Source: an uncultured Clostridiaceae bacterium
GTDB taxonomy: Bacteria > Bacillota > Clostridia > Oscillospirales > Ruminococcaceae
Length of the DNA stretch: 11,517 bases
Reading direction: 5' to 3'
NCBI GenBank assembly: GCA_946411985.1
Contig: CAMKFY010000026.1
Coordinates: forward strand, 1-11,517
Below the pieces are notes generated by a model. That model saw only the letters and a program-made list of their open reading frames with translations. It searched no databases and had not been told where the DNA came from. The number at the start of each line of letters is the position of its first letter. Positions within the stretch are counted from its first letter, which is position 1. Of this stretch, positions 1-6,228 are shown piece after piece. The position numbers were made by a program, and so were the translations under genes.

Positions 1-83
1 TATATCCTGCATCAGACTTGGTATCCCTGGCAAATTTATATAATGATTTTGCATTAAATTTTTATCTCTTAAAACCTGTTTAA
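1..83 (+). CDS. Possible 3' end of a plus-strand gene running in from the left
   Basis: From base 3 the plus strand reads 26 sense codons and stops at TAA (81-83). The last residues read NDFALNFYLLKPV. I do not recognise the family. A perfect 15-bp inverted repeat begins 34 bases after this stop, much as the 867-909 hairpin follows the acyl-CoA synthetase stop, which fits the end of a gene. The evidence is thin: 26 open codons can occur by chance, and a minus-strand frame across the same bases is also open (described among the findings). No function is proposed. Confidence 0.25.
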   Translation, partial: YPASDLVSLANLYNDFALNFYLLKPV

Positions 84-116
84 TTTCCGCGTAAAACGAA
101 TATATTGTTTTATTTG

Positions 117-158
117 TATTACTTGCACAATTTATAACAAAACATTGTGCAAGTAATA
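117..158. terminator. 15-bp perfect inverted repeat, possible bidirectional terminator
   Basis: Arms 117-131 and 144-158 are exact reverse complements, with a 12-base loop. The stem holds the core TTGCACAA. There is no clear T-tract on either side, so it is not a textbook intrinsic terminator. Its place fits termination between a possible plus-strand gene ending at 83 and the minus-strand peptide transcript ending past 332. It could instead be a protein-binding palindrome. Confidence 0.35.
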
Positions 159-331
159 AAATTGTAATATAGCCTAGCCATACCTTAATAGTGACTTAAA
201 TCCCCTTAAATACCTTATAATTTGCCTTCATAGAATTTACTATAATGTGCTAACAAATTAGTTGATTTTGATGGTTGTAAAAATCGTTAGCAAAACGTAT
301 ACTAAATGCATAGAGGGAGAAGGTAGGTTGT

Positions 332-427
332 TTATTTTTTTTTAATTGCAGTCCTTACTTTAATGAAAATGTCTACTATTTTATCGACTATTTGTGTGAT
401 AAGATAAATTATGTTTATTATTTCCAT
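332..427 (-). CDS. 31-residue amphipathic, lysine-tailed peptide (toxin-like or PSM-like)
   Basis: This is a short gene of 31 codons plus TAA. Its ATG (427-425) sits nine bases after AAAGGAG (443-437), one of the best ribosome binding sites in the window. The peptide begins MEIINIIYLITQIVDK and ends in three lysines after KVRTAI. It has no Cys, Trp, Pro or Gly. Polar residues fall at 5, 8, 11-12, 15-16, 19, 23 and 26, a three-to-four residue spacing that gives an amphipathic helix; the remaining positions are almost all Ile, Val, Leu or Phe. The net charge is about +3. These traits match membrane-active peptides such as staphylococcal delta-toxin or phenol-soluble modulins, and also small type I toxin-antitoxin toxins with lysine tails. 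No homology is claimed; the function is inference. It stands alone, behind a long structured leader with two candidate promoters. Confidence 0.6.
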   Translation of the reverse strand: MEIINIIYLITQIVDKIVDIFIKVRTAIKKK

Positions 428-436
428 ATTTATTGT

Positions 437-443
437 CTCCTTT
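437..443 (-). promoter_or_regulatory. Ribosome binding site of the small peptide gene
   Basis: The minus strand reads AAAGGAG, followed by nine bases and then ATG. This near-perfect anti-16S match at normal spacing is the main reason to treat the 31-codon frame as a real gene. Confidence 0.65.
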
Positions 444-457
444 CTATTTTAAATTTT

Positions 458-503
458 AAGTATAGTCTCAATTGCAGTTGCACCTACAATTGAAATTATA
501 CTT
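458..503 (-). repeat. Hairpin next to the peptide ribosome binding site
   Basis: Arms 458-474 and 487-503 pair over 17 positions with two imperfect pairs, around a 12-base loop. The hairpin lies just upstream of the small peptide's ribosome binding site. Its arms resemble those of the neighbouring 505-560 hairpin (common core near GTYTCAAT), so the four arms form an alternating-orientation array. This could control translation or transcript stability. Confidence 0.5.
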
Positions 504-504
504 G

Positions 505-560
505 TAAGTTATGTTTCAATCGAGAAAGTATATGGGTTTTTTTGATTGAGACATAACTTG
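505..560 (-). repeat. Second large hairpin in the peptide leader
   Basis: Arms 506-521 and 544-559 pair over 16 positions with one G-U pair, and a further G-U pair (505 with 560) can close the base. The 22-base loop contains a run of seven T on the plus strand. The bases 465-472 (GTCTCAAT) are also perfectly complementary to 545-552, so this hairpin and the 458-503 hairpin could trade partners. Confidence 0.5.
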
Positions 561-565
561 ATTTC

Positions 566-693
566 TGTGTTTATAATAAAATAAGCACAAAGCCGCTATT
601 ATTGTATATTAGAATTAATTTCATGTAAAAAGACTAAAGCGAATAGTTAAAGTTTTTTCTAATATGTTTTTGTGTTTATAAGTAAGGAGCACA
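566..693. repeat. Imperfect direct repeat, two copies 105 bases apart
   Basis: Copies lie at 566-589 and 671-693. Both begin TGTGTTTATAA and end AGCACA, with a variable A-rich middle; the ends can also pair as short TGTG/CACA stems. The flanks are not repeated. The role is unknown: it may be a binding site or a relic of duplication in the leader. Confidence 0.4.
601..629 (-). promoter_or_regulatory. Candidate promoter P2 for the small peptide
   Basis: On the minus strand a -35 TTTACA and a -10 TACAAT are separated by 17 bases. Each box is one or two bases off consensus. Transcription would start near 594, giving a leader of about 165 bases that begins just before the tandem hairpins. Confidence 0.35.
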
Positions 694-697
694 GATC

Positions 698-735
698 GTG
701 TAGGGCTTGGATTGAACTCAACTAAAGCCTCACAC
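698..735 (-). ncRNA. Stem-loop at the 5' end of the P1 transcript
   Basis: Arms 698-708 and 725-735 pair over 11 positions, with one G-U pair and one mismatch, around a 16-base loop. The outer end falls at the expected start point of promoter P1, so the RNA would begin with this hairpin. A 5' stem-loop commonly protects RNA from decay. I cannot match it to a known RNA family, and a separate small RNA is only one possibility. Confidence 0.35.
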
Positions 736-737
736 AC

Positions 738-766
738 ATAGTAATATAGGCTTTTGCGATTGTCAA
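738..766 (-). promoter_or_regulatory. Strong sigma-A-like promoter P1
   Basis: The minus strand reads TTGACA, a 17-base spacer, then TACTAT: a perfect -35 and a good -10. It points toward the small peptide gene about 300 bases away, and no other gene on this strand lies between. It is the best promoter match in the left part of the window. Confidence 0.6.
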
Positions 767-866
767 CTTACTGCGATAGAAAATTCTGTGAAAACAGATT
801 TTCGTATAATTGTATAAATTATTTGAGGTTTGTTTGTGTAATTTAACTATATTATTTTTGAGTGTA

Positions 867-909
867 AAATACAGCAATAGATCTAAATTCTAGTTCTATT
901 GCTGTATTT
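867..909 (-). terminator. Terminator hairpin closing the long minus-strand gene train
   Basis: Arms 867-881 and 895-909 are exact reverse complements (15 bp) around a 13-base loop. The hairpin begins 29 bases after the TGA stop of the acyl-CoA synthetase, where a terminator is expected. On the minus strand the stem ends in TATTTTAC, so the T-tract is short. It may work in both directions. Confidence 0.6.
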
Positions 910-937
910 GTATATCTAAATATAAACTCTTAACTAT

Positions 938-2587
938 TCAGCTTTTAACTGCTTCAGCGCCTCTTAAAATTCGTCTTTTTATTTTGCCAGATATAGTTTT
1001 CGGCAGCTCGTCTACAAACTCTATAATTCGAGGGTATTTATACGGCGCTGTTCTTGATTTAACAAAATTTTGCAATTCCTTTGAAAGCTCATCCGAAGGG
1101 CTATAACTACTAGTTAAAACAACAATAGCCTTTATAACCTGCCCTCTTAAAGCGTCGCGCACCCCAACAACGCCACACTCCAACACTGCTGGGTGTTTTA
1201 TTAAAACGCTTTCCACCTCAAACGGGCCTATTCTATATCCGCTAGACTTTATTATGTCATCTTTTCTGCCCACATACCAAAAATATCCGTCAGCATCACA
1301 AAAAGCCACATCACCGGTATGATATAAACCAGCTTTTAATACACGATTATTTAACTCTTCGTCTTTATAATAGCCGTTGAAAAGCCCAATTTTATATTTT
1401 TCCTGTGTGCGAATGCATATTTCACCTTCATCCCCTTCCTTCACTTGGTTACCATGCTCATTAATAAGCACAACATCGTAAAGTGGAGACGGCCTACCTA
1501 TAGACCCAACTTTATGTATACCGCAACAATTAAATATAACTGCCGCTGTTTCTGTTTGCCCAAAACACGCCATTATTTCAAGCCCTGTTTCTTCTTTAAA
1601 TTTGTTTATTATTTCAGGGCTAAGTGGCTCCCCTGCAGTGGTTACATGCTCTAACGACGAAATATCGCAGCACGAAAGCCCAACTTCCTTCATAAAAAAC
1701 CTGTAAACAGTAGGCGGCGCGCAAAACGTATTAACCTTATATTTTTCTATAATTCTTAACACATCAATAGGCACAAATTTATCATAGTCATACACCATAA
1801 CAGCAGCTCGTAACATCCATTGGCCATATAACTTGCCCCATGCCGCTTTGCCCCAACCAGTATCAGCAACCGTTAAATGTAAACCATTTTTCTTCACTTT
1901 TTGCCAATATTTAGCAGTTATAAAATGAGCAAGAGGGTATGAGTAGCAATGCTGAACAAGCTTTGGTTGACCCGACGTGCCTGAAGTGAAATAGCAAAGC
2001 ATAGCGTCTTTAACATTTGTTTGCACTCTTTCCAAATTTGGAGAATATTGCTCTATATTAGAAAAAATATCTACACTGCCTTGCACACTTCCACGCACAG
2101 AAAACAAACTTATATTAGAATAATCCTTAGCAGCTTCTAAAACTCTATCCCCAACACCAGATTCTGTTGTGAATATTATATGCTTTATTTTAGCAAAATC
2201 TATTCTATATTTTAGGTCTGAAACGCTGAGCATATGCGTTGCAGGTATGGCAATGGCTCCTATTTTATGCAAAGCATTTAAAACATACCAATACTCAAAA
2301 TTACGCTTTAAAATAACCAAAACAAAGTCGCCATACCTCACTCCATGCGAAATAAAAAAATTGGCAACTCTGTTAGACATATCACTCATCTGCTTAAATG
2401 TTATTTTTCTCTCTTTTCCAAAAACATTACACCACACTAAGGCTAAATCATTTGGGTTTTCCTTTGCTATCTCATCTAAAATATCATACCCAAAATTAAA
2501 ATTATCTGGGCATTTTATAAAAACCCGCTCCAAACAGCCTTTGCTATTTAAATATTCTTTAAAATACCTCTCATAAACTTCCTCCAT
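938..2587 (-). CDS. AMP-forming acyl-CoA synthetase (ACSM-like)
   Basis: This is an adenylate-forming ligase that would activate a carboxylic acid with ATP to an acyl-adenylate and pass it to CoA, probably in the cytoplasm. All core motifs are present in the 549-residue protein: phosphate loop TSGTSGQPK at 201-209, GQTET at 343-347, HTGD at 423-426, the hinge region starting GRKDDIIK at 440, and the C-terminal catalytic lysine in SGK near 535. The stretch DTGWGKAAWGKLYGQW near 242-257 is typical of medium-chain acyl-CoA synthetases of the ACSM type; the true substrate cannot be read from sequence. I chose the ATG at 2587 because GGAGG lies eight bases before it. An ATG eight codons upstream has no ribosome binding site. 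It is the last gene of the threonine-pathway train, 47 bases after lysC, and is followed by a terminator hairpin. Confidence 0.88.
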   Translation of the reverse strand: MEEVYERYFKEYLNSKGCLERVFIKCPDNFNFGYDILDEIAKENPNDLALVWCNVFGKERKITFKQMSDMSNRVANFFISHGVRYGDFVLVILKRNFEYWYVLNALHKIGAIAIPATHMLSVSDLKYRIDFAKIKHIIFTTESGVGDRVLEAAKDYSNISLFSVRGSVQGSVDIFSNIEQYSPNLERVQTNVKDAMLCYFTSGTSGQPKLVQHCYSYPLAHFITAKYWQKVKKNGLHLTVADTGWGKAAWGKLYGQWMLRAAVMVYDYDKFVPIDVLRIIEKYKVNTFCAPPTVYRFFMKEVGLSCCDISSLEHVTTAGEPLSPEIINKFKEETGLEIMACFGQTETAAVIFNCCGIHKVGSIGRPSPLYDVVLINEHGNQVKEGDEGEICIRTQEKYKIGLFNGYYKDEELNNRVLKAGLYHTGDVAFCDADGYFWYVGRKDDIIKSSGYRIGPFEVESVLIKHPAVLECGVVGVRDALRGQVIKAIVVLTSSYSPSDELSKELQNFVKSRTAPYKYPRIIEFVDELPKTISGKIKRRILRGAEAVKS

Positions 2588-2634
2588 GCATTTTTCCTCC
2601 AAAAACTTCATTTAAACAGAACATTACACAAAAA

Positions 2635-3108
2635 CTAATAATCAAAAAAAGCATTGTGTATTAATTTTACAGCTAAACTACTGTCTTTTTTGTCTATTAA
2701 AACCGAAATTTTTATTTCACTTGTAGAAATCATGTGTATATTTATATTTGCCTTATAAAGTGCTTCAAAAAATTTTGCAGCCACTCCAGGGTTCATCTGC
2801 ATACCAGCCCCAACTATAGACACCTTAGACACACTATCCGATACCTTAATATCATCTATTTTAAGCCTATCTTTATTTTCTTTTAACGCCTCAACAGCAA
2901 CATCCATGCTATCTAGCGGCACAGTAAAACTTATATCTTTTCTATTATTACAACCGTAAGACTGCACTATAAGGTCTACATTTATATTGTGCTTGCCCAT
3001 AAGAGAAAATATATTATATGCATAACCCGACTCATCGGGAACATTTAATAACGCTATTCTCGCTGTATAATCATCTTTAGTAACACCTCGTATAAGTAAC
3101 TGCTCCAT
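2635..3108 (-). CDS. lysC: Probable internal start: aspartokinase beta subunit (ACT domains only)
   Basis: Met246 of LysC is preceded by AAGGAG (3123-3118) at nine bases, a better ribosome binding site than that of the full gene. The product would be the 157-residue ACT-domain part. In Bacillus subtilis aspartokinase II the beta subunit is made in just this way, by an in-frame internal start near the same residue, and forms an alpha2-beta2 enzyme. The position and the binding site are seen directly; that this organism uses it is inference. Confidence 0.55.
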   Translation of the reverse strand: MEQLLIRGVTKDDYTARIALLNVPDESGYAYNIFSLMGKHNINVDLIVQSYGCNNRKDISFTVPLDSMDVAVEALKENKDRLKIDDIKVSDSVSKVSIVGAGMQMNPGVAAKFFEALYKANINIHMISTSEIKISVLIDKKDSSLAVKLIHNAFFDY

Positions 3109-3843
3109 ATCTACTCTCTCCTTCACTTTCGTACCTGGTACGTCTTCAAAGCTTGATAAAACTTCCAAATTAACATTATACCTCTTAGCCATCTCCACAG
3201 ACCTATTATGAAGCACCTGCGCGCCAAGCGTGGAAAGCTCCAACATTTCATCATAACTTATACATTCAAGCTTTATAGAATTTTCCACAAGGTTTGGGTC
3301 GGCTGTGTAAACGCCGTCAACATCTGTATATATTTGACACAAATCTGCATTCATTGCTGCTGCTATAGCCACAGCACTAGTATCTGAGCCACCTCTACCC
3401 AATGTTGTTATATCTTCTAACTTGTCTACTCCTTGGAAACCAGCCACCACAACTATTTTATTAGCGTCAAGCTCACTTTTTAACCTCGTTGTATCTATTT
3501 TAACTATTCTGGCATTAGTATGATTTGTTTTTGTTCTAAACCCAGCCTGCCAACCTGTTAAAGATATAACGCTAAAACCTAACTTCTCAATTGCCATCGC
3601 AAGGAGCGCAATAGATATCTGCTCACCGCTAGAAAGCAACACGTCCATTTCACGTTTAGATGGGTTATTGTTTATTTCTCCTGCCTTTTCAATTAAAAAA
3701 TCTGTAGTGTCTCCCTGAGCAGAAACAACAACAACAACATCATCACCTTTTTTTTTAAATTTTGTTACTATTTTGGCCACATTCTCTATTCTATGCGCAT
3801 CAGCTACTGAGCTACCACCAAATTTTTGAACTATTAAGCTCAT
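2635..3843 (-). CDS. lysC: Aspartate kinase (aspartokinase, two ACT domains)
   Basis: It catalyses the first step of the aspartate family pathway (lysine, threonine, methionine): ATP-dependent phosphorylation of aspartate. The kinase domain covers about residues 1-240, with KFGGSS at 7-12, SGEQIS at 72-77, GRGGSDTSA at 149-157 and TDVDGVYTADP at 173-183. Two ACT domains follow (about 260-330 and 340-402), the usual site of feedback control by lysine and/or threonine. The length of 402 is normal for the monofunctional Bacillus/Clostridium form. The ribosome binding site is a G-run (GGGGG) nine bases before ATG, which is weaker than its neighbours' sites. The gene follows thrB after 69 bases. 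An internal start gives a probable beta subunit, listed separately. Confidence 0.95.
   Translation of the reverse strand: MSLIVQKFGGSSVADAHRIENVAKIVTKFKKKGDDVVVVVSAQGDTTDFLIEKAGEINNNPSKREMDVLLSSGEQISIALLAMAIEKLGFSVISLTGWQAGFRTKTNHTNARIVKIDTTRLKSELDANKIVVVAGFQGVDKLEDITTLGRGGSDTSAVAIAAAMNADLCQIYTDVDGVYTADPNLVENSIKLECISYDEMLELSTLGAQVLHNRSVEMAKRYNVNLEVLSSFEDVPGTKVKERVDMEQLLIRGVTKDDYTARIALLNVPDESGYAYNIFSLMGKHNINVDLIVQSYGCNNRKDISFTVPLDSMDVAVEALKENKDRLKIDDIKVSDSVSKVSIVGAGMQMNPGVAAKFFEALYKANINIHMISTSEIKISVLIDKKDSSLAVKLIHNAFFDY
3118..3123 (-). promoter_or_regulatory. Internal ribosome binding site within lysC
   Basis: AAGGAG on the minus strand, nine bases ahead of the Met246 codon. Inside coding sequence it encodes Lys-Glu, so it could be chance. 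Its spacing and its agreement with the known Bacillus beta-subunit start favour a real site. Confidence 0.5.
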
Positions 3844-3912
3844 ATATTTTTTCCCCCAAATTTTTTATATTACAAAAATATAAAATACTATTTTACACCA
3901 TTCTATGTTTTT

Positions 3913-4809
3913 CTAAAACGTTTCTGCCACTACCCCTTGTCTATCTACCCTGAAATTAAAAACACTCCAACCCTTTATGCCTAACTCTTTTAGCTTAAAG
4001 CACACATTACGCTCAAAATATCTGTTATACCTATCACATATTGCCACTATGCTAGGCCCTGCGCCACTTAAATAAACCCCGTAAGCGCCAAATTTATAGG
4101 CTATTCTAAAAATATTAATACCATTTTCTATAACATTTAACCTACTGCTCTGGTGTAACCTATCTTGCACTGCTAATTTTAAGTTTAAAAACCTGCCATT
4201 AATAATGGAGGATATAAAAAGCCCTGCTCTTGATATATTAAAAACTGCATCCTTTAAAGAAACTTCCTTTTTTAAAATTTGCCTAGCTTTGTTTGTGTCC
4301 ATTTTAAAATTTGGAACAAAAAAAACAAACTTCAACTTACTGCTAACCCTATTCTTAACATAACAAACCTTGCCATTCCCAACAGCGCAAACCACCATAT
4401 CACCAAATATTGCAGGAGCCACATTATCTGGATGCCCTTCCAACTTTGTAGCCATATTTAAAATATCACGCTTTTTAACAGGAAAACCCAAAAGAGCATT
4501 GGCGCCCATTAGCCCAGCAACTATGCACGCAGAGCTGCTACCCAAACCTCTTGTTTGAAAAATATTGTTCTTTTGCTCTATTTTTAACCCCTTCAAATTT
4601 TTAAAACCGCAAGCTTCAAATAAAAAAACAGCCGATTTATATATTAAATTTGCTTTGCCTGTGGGCACCTTAAAACCATCTAAACTAACTATCTCTAATC
4701 TGTCTGAAAAATCCATATATACGTAGTTATACAATGCCACAGCCACACCCATACAATCAAACCCAGCCCCTAAATTTGCACTAGTAGCCGGAACTCTTAT
4801 TTTTACCAT
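3913..4809 (-). CDS. thrB: Homoserine kinase (GHMP family)
   Basis: It phosphorylates homoserine to O-phosphohomoserine, the step before threonine synthase. The 298-residue protein has the N-terminal PATSANLGAGFD (7-18), the GHMP ATP-binding loop RGLGSSSA (87-94), EGHPDNVAPAI (124-134) and the C-terminal SGAGPS (249-254), in the usual order and length. I start it at the ATG at 4809 because GAGG lies six bases upstream and because MVKIRVPATSANLG is the usual N-terminus. An ATG six codons earlier has AAAGGA almost touching it. It follows hom after 82 bases and precedes lysC by 69. The common partner thrC is not next to it. Confidence 0.95.
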   Translation of the reverse strand: MVKIRVPATSANLGAGFDCMGVAVALYNYVYMDFSDRLEIVSLDGFKVPTGKANLIYKSAVFLFEACGFKNLKGLKIEQKNNIFQTRGLGSSSACIVAGLMGANALLGFPVKKRDILNMATKLEGHPDNVAPAIFGDMVVCAVGNGKVCYVKNRVSSKLKFVFFVPNFKMDTNKARQILKKEVSLKDAVFNISRAGLFISSIINGRFLNLKLAVQDRLHQSSRLNVIENGINIFRIAYKFGAYGVYLSGAGPSIVAICDRYNRYFERNVCFKLKELGIKGWSVFNFRVDRQGVVAETF

Positions 4810-4891
4810 ATAAAACCTCAAATGCATATCCTTTTATTTCAAACTTGCACAAAACCATTATACAAAATATAAACTCAACCCACGCCCTACA

Positions 4892-6145
4892 TTAACAACT
4901 TGCAATTCTTATTTTAGATTCTTTAACTATGTTGAATTGCTCAAGCTCTTCCTCAAAATATAAAACTTCGCCTTCTAGCATGTATTCTGTTTTAAACGCA
5001 AGCTCCAACTCAGGCTGATTTTTTCTTTTAAGAAACACCGGAGCTTTTAAATTTGCACATATATAACTTTTAACCTCCTTCAAACTATTAACATCACGCG
5101 CTTTTAACCTAAAATAAAAGCTAAAGCTATTCTCCTTAAAATTTGAAATGCTAAAATTATTAGAATTAAAAAGCATATATGGCACACCTTTGCCGCCATA
5201 CCGCACAATATCTATAATATCAGATATTACAGCGCTAGCCGTTGCAAACTTTCCTGCGCCAGGCCCAATAAACAAAACCTCTCCCACAGCATCACCTTTT
5301 ATGGCTATGCCGTTTAAAACGCCATCTACAGCGCACAATTTATTAGAGCTAGGCAAAAACATAGGGCACACAATAACGCTAACAAAACCACCACTTCTAA
5401 GCTCAGCTTTAGCTATTAATTTTATAACACAGTTAATTGAAGACGCAAACTCCACGTCTTCCACACAAACTATATCTATGCCTTCCACATACACCTCCTC
5501 AGGGCGCACCATTTTGCCAAATGCCACACCTGAGAGTATACATATTTTTCGCACAGAATCTAAGCCTTTGATGTCGGCTTCGGGGTTATTTTCCGCATAA
5601 CCTAAACTCTTAGCTAATTTTAAAGATTCCTCAAATGAATACCCTTCCTGAAACATCTTAGTTAATATAAAATTCGTAGTACCATTTAATATACCTTCCA
5701 CACTGCTTATATTGTTTGCTGCAAGGCATGTTTGCAGTGGACGCAATATAGGCACGCCACCACCAACACTAGCTTCAAATAAAAAACTAGAACCATTTTG
5801 CTTGGCTAAATTTAAAAGCTCATAGCCCTTCTCTGCAACTAGCTCCTTATTGGAAGAAACAACACTCTTACCAGCCTCTAAACATTTTCTAACGTAAGAA
5901 TAACTTGGGCTTAATCCACCAATTGTCTCCACTACTATTGATATATCTTTATCATTTAAAATATCGCTAAAATCTTTCGTGAATATATTACTATAACTCA
6001 AACCATCAAAATTTAATATGTCTAAAACTCTCTTAACGCTAATATAATCACCAGAACGCGCTTTTATTAACTCTTTATTTTTTAGCAATATCTCCACCAC
6101 TCCAGAGCCAACCACACCATGCCCTAAAACCGCAACGCCAACCAT
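4892..6145 (-). CDS. hom: Homoserine dehydrogenase
   Basis: It reduces aspartate semialdehyde to homoserine with NAD(P)H. In the 417-residue protein the Rossmann loop GHGVVGSG is at 8-15, SSNKELVA with the conserved lysine near 100, EASVGGGVPIL at 124-134 and GILNGTTNFIL at 151-161. Next comes GYAENNPEADIKGLDSVRK (182-200), which carries the likely catalytic Glu185, Asp196 and Lys200. The C-terminal 75 or so residues look like an ACT domain (FYFRLKARDV near 343) but lack the usual D-x-P-G loop, so regulation may differ. I chose the ATG at 6145 because AGGGG lies eight bases before it and MVGVAVLGHG is the family N-terminus. The upstream in-frame extension is cysteine-rich and unlike the family. 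Confidence 0.94.
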   Translation of the reverse strand: MVGVAVLGHGVVGSGVVEILLKNKELIKARSGDYISVKRVLDILNFDGLSYSNIFTKDFSDILNDKDISIVVETIGGLSPSYSYVRKCLEAGKSVVSSNKELVAEKGYELLNLAKQNGSSFLFEASVGGGVPILRPLQTCLAANNISSVEGILNGTTNFILTKMFQEGYSFEESLKLAKSLGYAENNPEADIKGLDSVRKICILSGVAFGKMVRPEEVYVEGIDIVCVEDVEFASSINCVIKLIAKAELRSGGFVSVIVCPMFLPSSNKLCAVDGVLNGIAIKGDAVGEVLFIGPGAGKFATASAVISDIIDIVRYGGKGVPYMLFNSNNFSISNFKENSFSFYFRLKARDVNSLKEVKSYICANLKAPVFLKRKNQPELELAFKTEYMLEGEVLYFEEELEQFNIVKESKIRIASC

Positions 6146-6228
6146 AAATTTAACCCCTAAAATTATTTTTTTAAACAAACAACAAGCCTTACAAACACAC
6201 AATAATTAAAACTATTAAAACGCAACAA

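Larger units (their letters stand above)
428..866 (-). other. Gene-poor, structured stretch: probable leader and regulatory region
   Basis: No convincing protein gene lies here on either strand. Read on the minus strand, the stretch holds in order: a strong promoter candidate (738-766); a stem-loop right at its expected transcript start (698-735); a direct repeat (566-589 and 671-693); a second, weaker promoter candidate (601-629); two large tandem hairpins (505-560 and 458-503); and the ribosome binding site of the small peptide. The bases 767-866 carry only a weak inverted repeat around 780-803. The simplest reading is a long leader of about 170 to 300 nt for the peptide mRNA. A separate small RNA is also possible. 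Confidence 0.4.

Noticed and set aside
241..246. TATAAT on the plus strand, possible promoter for an antisense RNA to the small peptide gene
   Set aside because: No acceptable -35 box at 16-18 bases and no extended -10; kept only as a point to check if RNA data exist.
537..543. Run of seven T on the plus strand, as a terminator tail
   Set aside because: It sits in the loop of the 505-560 hairpin, not after a stem, so it is not an intrinsic terminator.
458..560. Alternating repeats considered as a CRISPR array
   Set aside because: Copies are in alternating orientation, imperfect, and unevenly spaced without uniform spacers.
571..624. 17-codon minus-strand frame (begins MKLILIYNN) in the peptide leader
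   Set aside because: It has no ribosome binding site, and its start overlaps the -35 box of promoter P2; probably chance, though a leader peptide from P1 cannot be fully excluded.
698..735. GGATTGAACTC considered as a tRNA T-arm
   Set aside because: No acceptor, D or anticodon arms can be drawn around it, and the T-loop consensus is not met.
2169..2576. 135-codon plus-strand frame opposite the acyl-CoA synthetase
   Set aside because: It lies entirely antisense to a well-supported gene; the translated composition is random-like, rich in Ser, Lys and Ile.
3863..3885. 9-bp AT-only inverted repeat upstream of lysC, considered as a regulator of lysC
   Set aside because: The stem has no G-C pair and the region is nearly all A/T; expected by chance. 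It also does not resemble a lysine riboswitch, which would be far longer.
5148..5600. 150-codon open frame on the plus strand inside hom
   Set aside because: It is antisense to a gene with intact catalytic motifs, its protein has no family features, and no ribosome binding site or promoter supports it.
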